A stretch of 35,354 nt of DNA from an uncultured bacterium (GTDB taxonomy: Bacteria; Pseudomonadota; Gammaproteobacteria; Burkholderiales; Burkholderiaceae_E). Under the pieces are notes generated by a model that saw nothing but the letters and a program-made list of their open reading frames with translations, searched no databases and was not told where the DNA came from. A program made the translations under genes and the position numbers. Location of the stretch: contig CAIPNM010000218.1 of NCBI GenBank assembly GCA_903866395.1, forward strand, positions 1 to 35,354. The letters are read 5' to 3'. Positions within the stretch are counted from its first letter, which is position 1. Every line of letters starts with the position of its first letter. This document shows, piece after piece, positions 32,577 to 35,354 of the stretch.

Positions 32577-33479
32577 TTAGGCCGCCAGGGCCTGGGTTGA
32601 AGAAGAGGTATCAGGCACCGATTGCGCCGGTTCGGGCCGATGCGAGGCGTGAGCGCCGTAGAGCTGATTCAATTGTTTGTCGTCAACCTGATGGGCTGGC
32701 GCGTCGAGCTGAATTTGACCAGCGGCAATGCCCAAAATACGAGTGCCGAACCGCCTTGCGAGGTCGACCTGATGAAGGCTGACCACTGCGCTGATGCCTG
32801 AGGACTCGCACACACCTCTGATCAGCGACAGGACTTCGGCAGCCGTGTTGGGGTCTAGGCTTGCAACGGGTTCATCAGCGAGGAGCAGTCGCGGACGTTG
32901 TGCCAGTGCGCGTGCGATGCCCACCCGCTGTTGCTGCCCGCCCGAGAGCTGGTCGCATCGCTTGAGCGCATGGTCAGCTAGCCCCACCCGCTCGAGCGCC
33001 TCCATCGCGATGAGCGTGTCCTCGCGCGAAAACGGGAGTAGCGTGCGAATCGATGAGTGGTAGGAAAGACGACCAGTCAATACGTTAGAGAGCGCGGTGC
33101 AACGGCCAATCAGCTGATGCTGCTGAAACACCATTGCCACCTCGCGTCTGAGACGACGCCAATCCGATCGCTCCTTAACCGGCCCGAGCCCTTCGAGTTC
33201 GATTTGGCCCTCGCTCAGCGGGACCAGGCCGTTAATCGCGCGTAGCAATGTGGATTTACCAGCGCCCGACTGGCCAAGGAGCGCAACGAGCTCTCCCGAC
33301 CGGATATCGAATCGGTTCGGCACCAGCGCTCTCGTGCCGTCACGGTAGGTGACGGCAACGCCCGAACAGCGAAGAAGCGGAACGATCAATGAGGCCACCA
33401 GCGCGACTTGGTTACGGAAGCCAGAGACTGCTGGCGCTTGATGACGGATAAGTGACAGAGGCGATGCATGCATGGTCAT
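32577..33479 (-). CDS. ptxA: Phosphite/phosphonate ABC ATPase (PtxA/PhnC-like)
   Basis: The roughly 300-residue ATPase has Walker [10 protein letters not shown], the Q-loop [10 protein letters not shown], signature [15 protein letters not shown], Walker [14 protein letters not shown] and H-loop SLHQVDLA. The reverse frame stays open to 33941, through the ptxD start region, but ATG 33479 has AAGGA 10 bp upstream and the added sequence is non-family. GTG 33398 would give a start closer to typical PhnC length. The gene is first in a ptxABC operon, divergent from ptxD across about 64 bp. Confidence 0.87.
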   Translation of the reverse strand: MTMHASPLSLIRHQAPAVSGFRNQVALVASLIVPLLRCSGVAVTYRDGTRALVPNRFDIRSGELVALLGQSGAGKSTLLRAINGLVPLSEGQIELEGLGPVKERSDWRRLRREVAMVFQQHQLIGRCTALSNVLTGRLSYHSSIRTLLPFSREDTLIAMEALERVGLADHALKRCDQLSGGQQQRVGIARALAQRPRLLLADEPVASLDPNTAAEVLSLIRGVCESSGISAVVSLHQVDLARRFGTRILGIAAGQIQLDAPAHQVDDKQLNQLYGAHASHRPEPAQSVPDTSSSTQALAA

Positions 33480-33490
33480 CGATCTGTCAT
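33473..33490 (+). promoter_or_regulatory. Candidate Pho box between ptxA and ptxD
   Basis: Units TGGTCAT (33473) and a perfect CTGTCAT (33484) lie 11 bp apart, 53 bp before the ptxD GTG, and overlap the ptxA start codon on the other strand. A TTGACA (33498-33503) is nearby. If PhoB binds here it would favour ptxD and could hinder ptxA. Confidence 0.5.
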
Positions 33491-33543
33491 CCTTGTATTG
33501 ACATCCTGCTAGCGCAAAACCCTTCCGCAACATGGAGTGAAGC

Positions 33544-34533
33544 GTGGCTCGACCTAAAATCGTTGTGACGAATCGTGCATTTCCGGAGACGCTTGCGCTG
33601 TTGGAGCCAAGATTCGAAGTGGTGAGTAACCCGAGTGCCGAGGCGCTCGACGAACATGCACTGCGCAGCGCGGCCCGCGATGCATGGGGCATCCTCGCCT
33701 TCATGCCCGACCGAGTCGACCAGGCGCTCTTGGACGCTTGCCCGCAGCTACGCATCGTCGCCTGCGCGCTAAAGGGCTTCGACAATTTCGATGTTGAAGC
33801 CTGCACTAGCCGTGGCGTGTGGCTCACCATCGTGCCCGACCTACTCACCGAGCCAACCGCGGAGCTCGCGATCGGGCTCGCTATCGCGCTGAGTCGCCAC
33901 CTTCTGCTTGCTGACAGCCACGTTAGAAGTGGTCGCTTCACCGGCTGGCGTCCGACGTTTTACGGCCGATCGCTGGATGGTAGCCGGGTTGCTATCGTGG
34001 GCGGTGGTCGGGTCGGCCAAGCGATTGCAAGGAAGCTCGCAGGATTTTCGTGCGAGGTGCTGATGACTGACAGCGATCCAGTAGTGGAGGCTCCAGCGCA
34101 TGCGCGACGGGTTGACTCGGTGACTGCACTTCGTCACGCTGACTTTGTATTTCTTGCGGTGCCGTTGTTGCGCTCAACGCTGACCATGGTCGATTCTGAC
34201 TGGCTCGCGCAACTGCCTCGCGGCGCTTTGCTCATCAATCCTGCGCGAGGTTCTGTGGTGAATGAAGCAGCGATTGCGGAGGCGCTTGAATCCGGCCAGC
34301 TGGGCGGCTATGCCGCCGATGTCTTCGAATTCGAAGACTGGGCACGCGAAGATCGCCCGCGCGTAATCGAACCACGGTTGCTCTCGCTCGCCGATCGGAC
34401 GCTCCTCACGCCGCACATAGGCTCGGCCGTCGAATCTGTGCGCAGACACATCGAACTCGACGCTGCACAAAATTTGATTGAAGCGCTGGATGGAAAGCGC
34501 CCTCATGGTGCGATTCGCGAGCTGCGCAGCTAG
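33544..34533 (+). CDS. ptxD: Phosphite dehydrogenase
   Basis: The 329-residue D-2-hydroxyacid dehydrogenase matches PtxD closely. Catalytic residues are in place: Lys77 (CALKGFDNFDVEAC), Arg235 (NPARGSVVNE), Glu264 (DVFEFEDWAREDRPR) and His291 (TPHIGSAV). The NAD site is GGGRVGQA, and an acidic Asp176 after the second strand argues for NAD over NADP. PtxD oxidises phosphite to phosphate with NAD in the cytoplasm. GTG 33544 has GGAG about 6 bp upstream. In the classical Pseudomonas ptxABCDE operon ptxD is co-directional with the transporter genes, whereas here it diverges. No ptxE regulator gene is in the window. A PhnD-type gene follows. Confidence 0.93.
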   Translation: MARPKIVVTNRAFPETLALLEPRFEVVSNPSAEALDEHALRSAARDAWGILAFMPDRVDQALLDACPQLRIVACALKGFDNFDVEACTSRGVWLTIVPDLLTEPTAELAIGLAIALSRHLLLADSHVRSGRFTGWRPTFYGRSLDGSRVAIVGGGRVGQAIARKLAGFSCEVLMTDSDPVVEAPAHARRVDSVTALRHADFVFLAVPLLRSTLTMVDSDWLAQLPRGALLINPARGSVVNEAAIAEALESGQLGGYAADVFEFEDWAREDRPRVIEPRLLSLADRTLLTPHIGSAVESVRRHIELDAAQNLIEALDGKRPHGAIRELRS

Positions 34534-34548
34534 AGGACGGCGGTTTCC

Positions 34549-34617
34549 GTTTGAGGGCAATTCATTGGCTTGTCACATGCCCAGCTTAGCGTTTGCGGGA
34601 TCCTTCCTCCCTCAAAC
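34549..34617. repeat. 9-bp inverted repeat flanking the leader of the last gene
   Basis: GTTTGAGGG (34549-34557) and CCCTCAAAC (34609-34617) are perfect complements 51 bp apart, between the ptxD stop and the next ATG. The second arm lies close to the ribosome site. A base-paired leader or looped operator is possible, as is chance. Confidence 0.4.
34559..34576 (+). promoter_or_regulatory. Weak candidate Pho box upstream of the last gene
   Basis: Units AATTCAT (34559) and TTGTCAC (34570) lie at the 11-bp step, 53 bp before the ATG at 34630. The first unit matches poorly. Confidence 0.3.
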
Positions 34618-34629
34618 TTGGAGAGCGTA

Positions 34630-35354
34630 ATGACGACGCGTAGACAACTGATTTCCGCACCGCTTGCAGTAGCAACGGTCTCGGCCCTGAGTTCGCCCTT
34701 TGTGCATGCGCAAAGGCGACCGGTCCTGAAAGTGGGTCTGGGCCCGCAGCAGCCCACACAAGCCGACACGCGCCGTGTTTGGGAGCCGCTCTATCGCCGG
34801 GTGTGCGATCAGGTCGGGTGCGATCTTGATCTGACCGTCGCTAACGACTGGGCGGGTATTGCGGTTGCGCTTGCCAACCAGCAGATCGACGTCGCACAGA
34901 TGGGTCCCTGGGGATATGTGCTTGCCAAGCAGAAGGGCGAGGCGCAGGCGATTGCCATGCTGCTGATTGAAGGCCGCGACTATTACAAGGCGATTGTGGT
35001 GGGGCGGCCTGGGCTTGAGGTGAAGAACTTTCCGGATGATGCGAAAGGGATGTCGATGCAGATGCTCGACGTCGGGTCTACCTCTGGTTGGTTGGTTCCC
35101 ACCCACTTTCTGCGCTCGCGCGGTATCAATCCCCGTACCTACTTCGGGCGTTACGCTGAAGGTGCGTCGGCCGCTGCCGCTCAGATGGCGACCATTGGCG
35201 GGCAGGTTGACCTCGCCACTGGTTGGGACACCCACCGCAACACCATGATTCGAAACGGGCAGATCAAGCCTGACGCCAACCGTGTGGTCTGGGAGTCGGA
35301 GCCCTTGCCCAACGAACCGGTGGTCGTACGGCGCGGCTTCGATCCGGATCTCGC
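34630..35354 (+). CDS. PhnD-family periplasmic binding protein (cut by window edge)
   Basis: An open frame of about 241 residues runs from ATG 34630 to the window end, with a twin-Arg-like signal (TTRRQLIS) cleaved near VHAQ (about residue 28). The mature part shows LKVGLGPQQPTQADTRRVWEPL, WAGIAVALANQQIDVAQMGPWGYVLA, YYKAIVVGRPG and LDVGSTSGWLVPTHFLRSRG, which place it in the phosphate/phosphite/phosphonate binding-protein superfamily. It is the third PhnD-type protein here. GGAGAG lies about 5 bp upstream. It follows ptxD by 96 bp. The specific ligand (phosphonate, phosphite or hypophosphite) cannot be read, and its permease genes, if any, lie outside the window. Confidence 0.85.
   Translation, partial: MTTRRQLISAPLAVATVSALSSPFVHAQRRPVLKVGLGPQQPTQADTRRVWEPLYRRVCDQVGCDLDLTVANDWAGIAVALANQQIDVAQMGPWGYVLAKQKGEAQAIAMLLIEGRDYYKAIVVGRPGLEVKNFPDDAKGMSMQMLDVGSTSGWLVPTHFLRSRGINPRTYFGRYAEGASAAAAQMATIGGQVDLATGWDTHRNTMIRNGQIKPDANRVVWESEPLPNEPVVVRRGFDPDL

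Noticed and set aside
33480-33941. N-terminal extension of the ptxA frame into ptxD
   Set aside because: It is antisense to conserved ptxD coding sequence, and a ribosome site supports a start near 33479.
1-35354. Mobile elements, CRISPR arrays, tRNA or rRNA genes, C-P lyase genes
   Set aside because: I looked for transposase or integrase frames, regular spacer repeats, and phnG-M-like products and saw none.

Overview
This 35.4 kb window comes from a GC-rich proteobacterial chromosome. Gene types, protein signatures and high-GC codon use fit Betaproteobacteria (Burkholderiales-like) best, but no rRNA or other marker is present, so the placement is an inference. The stretch is almost fully coding: 33 genes, no intergenic gap above about 230 bp, and no transposase, tRNA, rRNA or CRISPR seen. 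Nearly every gene concerns phosphorus, so the window reads as a large phosphorus-scavenging and phosphorus-sparing island.

Region 1 (1-9480) looks like a lipid-remodelling block. After a truncated acetoacetyl-CoA synthetase gene and a CYTH-CHAD (triphosphatase/polyphosphate-binding) gene come a PlcP-like metallophosphoesterase, a phosphatidylserine decarboxylase, a membrane-anchored class III PLP enzyme, an Mpo1/DUF962-like membrane protein, an Agt-like GT4 glycosyltransferase, a PhnZ-type HD protein and an OlsB-like ornithine N-acyltransferase. PlcP plus Agt replaces phospholipids with glycolipids, and OlsB starts ornithine lipid synthesis. Both routes yield phosphorus-free lipids.

Region 2 (9481-14087, minus strand) is a PhnSTUV-like ABC importer ending in a GpdQ-like phosphodiesterase gene, suggesting uptake and hydrolysis of a phosphodiester or a phosphonate.

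Region 3 (14194-23384) is a 2-aminoethylphosphonate locus. PhnCDE imports the substrate, PhnW converts it to phosphonoacetaldehyde, PhnY oxidises that to phosphonoacetate, and PhnA cleaves it to acetate and phosphate. An alcohol dehydrogenase, a second PhnZ-type HD protein and a Nudix hydrolase accompany them.

Region 4 (23464-30836) holds two convergent PhoD phosphatase genes (both predicted Tat-exported) and a TRAP transporter of the TatT type. Region 5 (30843-35354) is a phosphite module: ptxABC-like transporter genes divergent from a clear ptxD (phosphite dehydrogenase), then a further PhnD-type binding protein cut by the window edge.

Repeats of 7-bp TGTCA-type units spaced exactly 11 bp apart (the Pho-box layout) precede most of the putative operons. 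The clearest are upstream of plcP, the Region 2 importer, phnC, the second phoD, the TRAP operon and ptxD. The working model is one PhoB-controlled island covering phosphate esters, phosphonate, phosphite and lipid phosphorus. The least understood parts are the PSD/PLP-enzyme/DUF962 set, the orphan HD proteins and the Pho-box-linked TRAP transporter.
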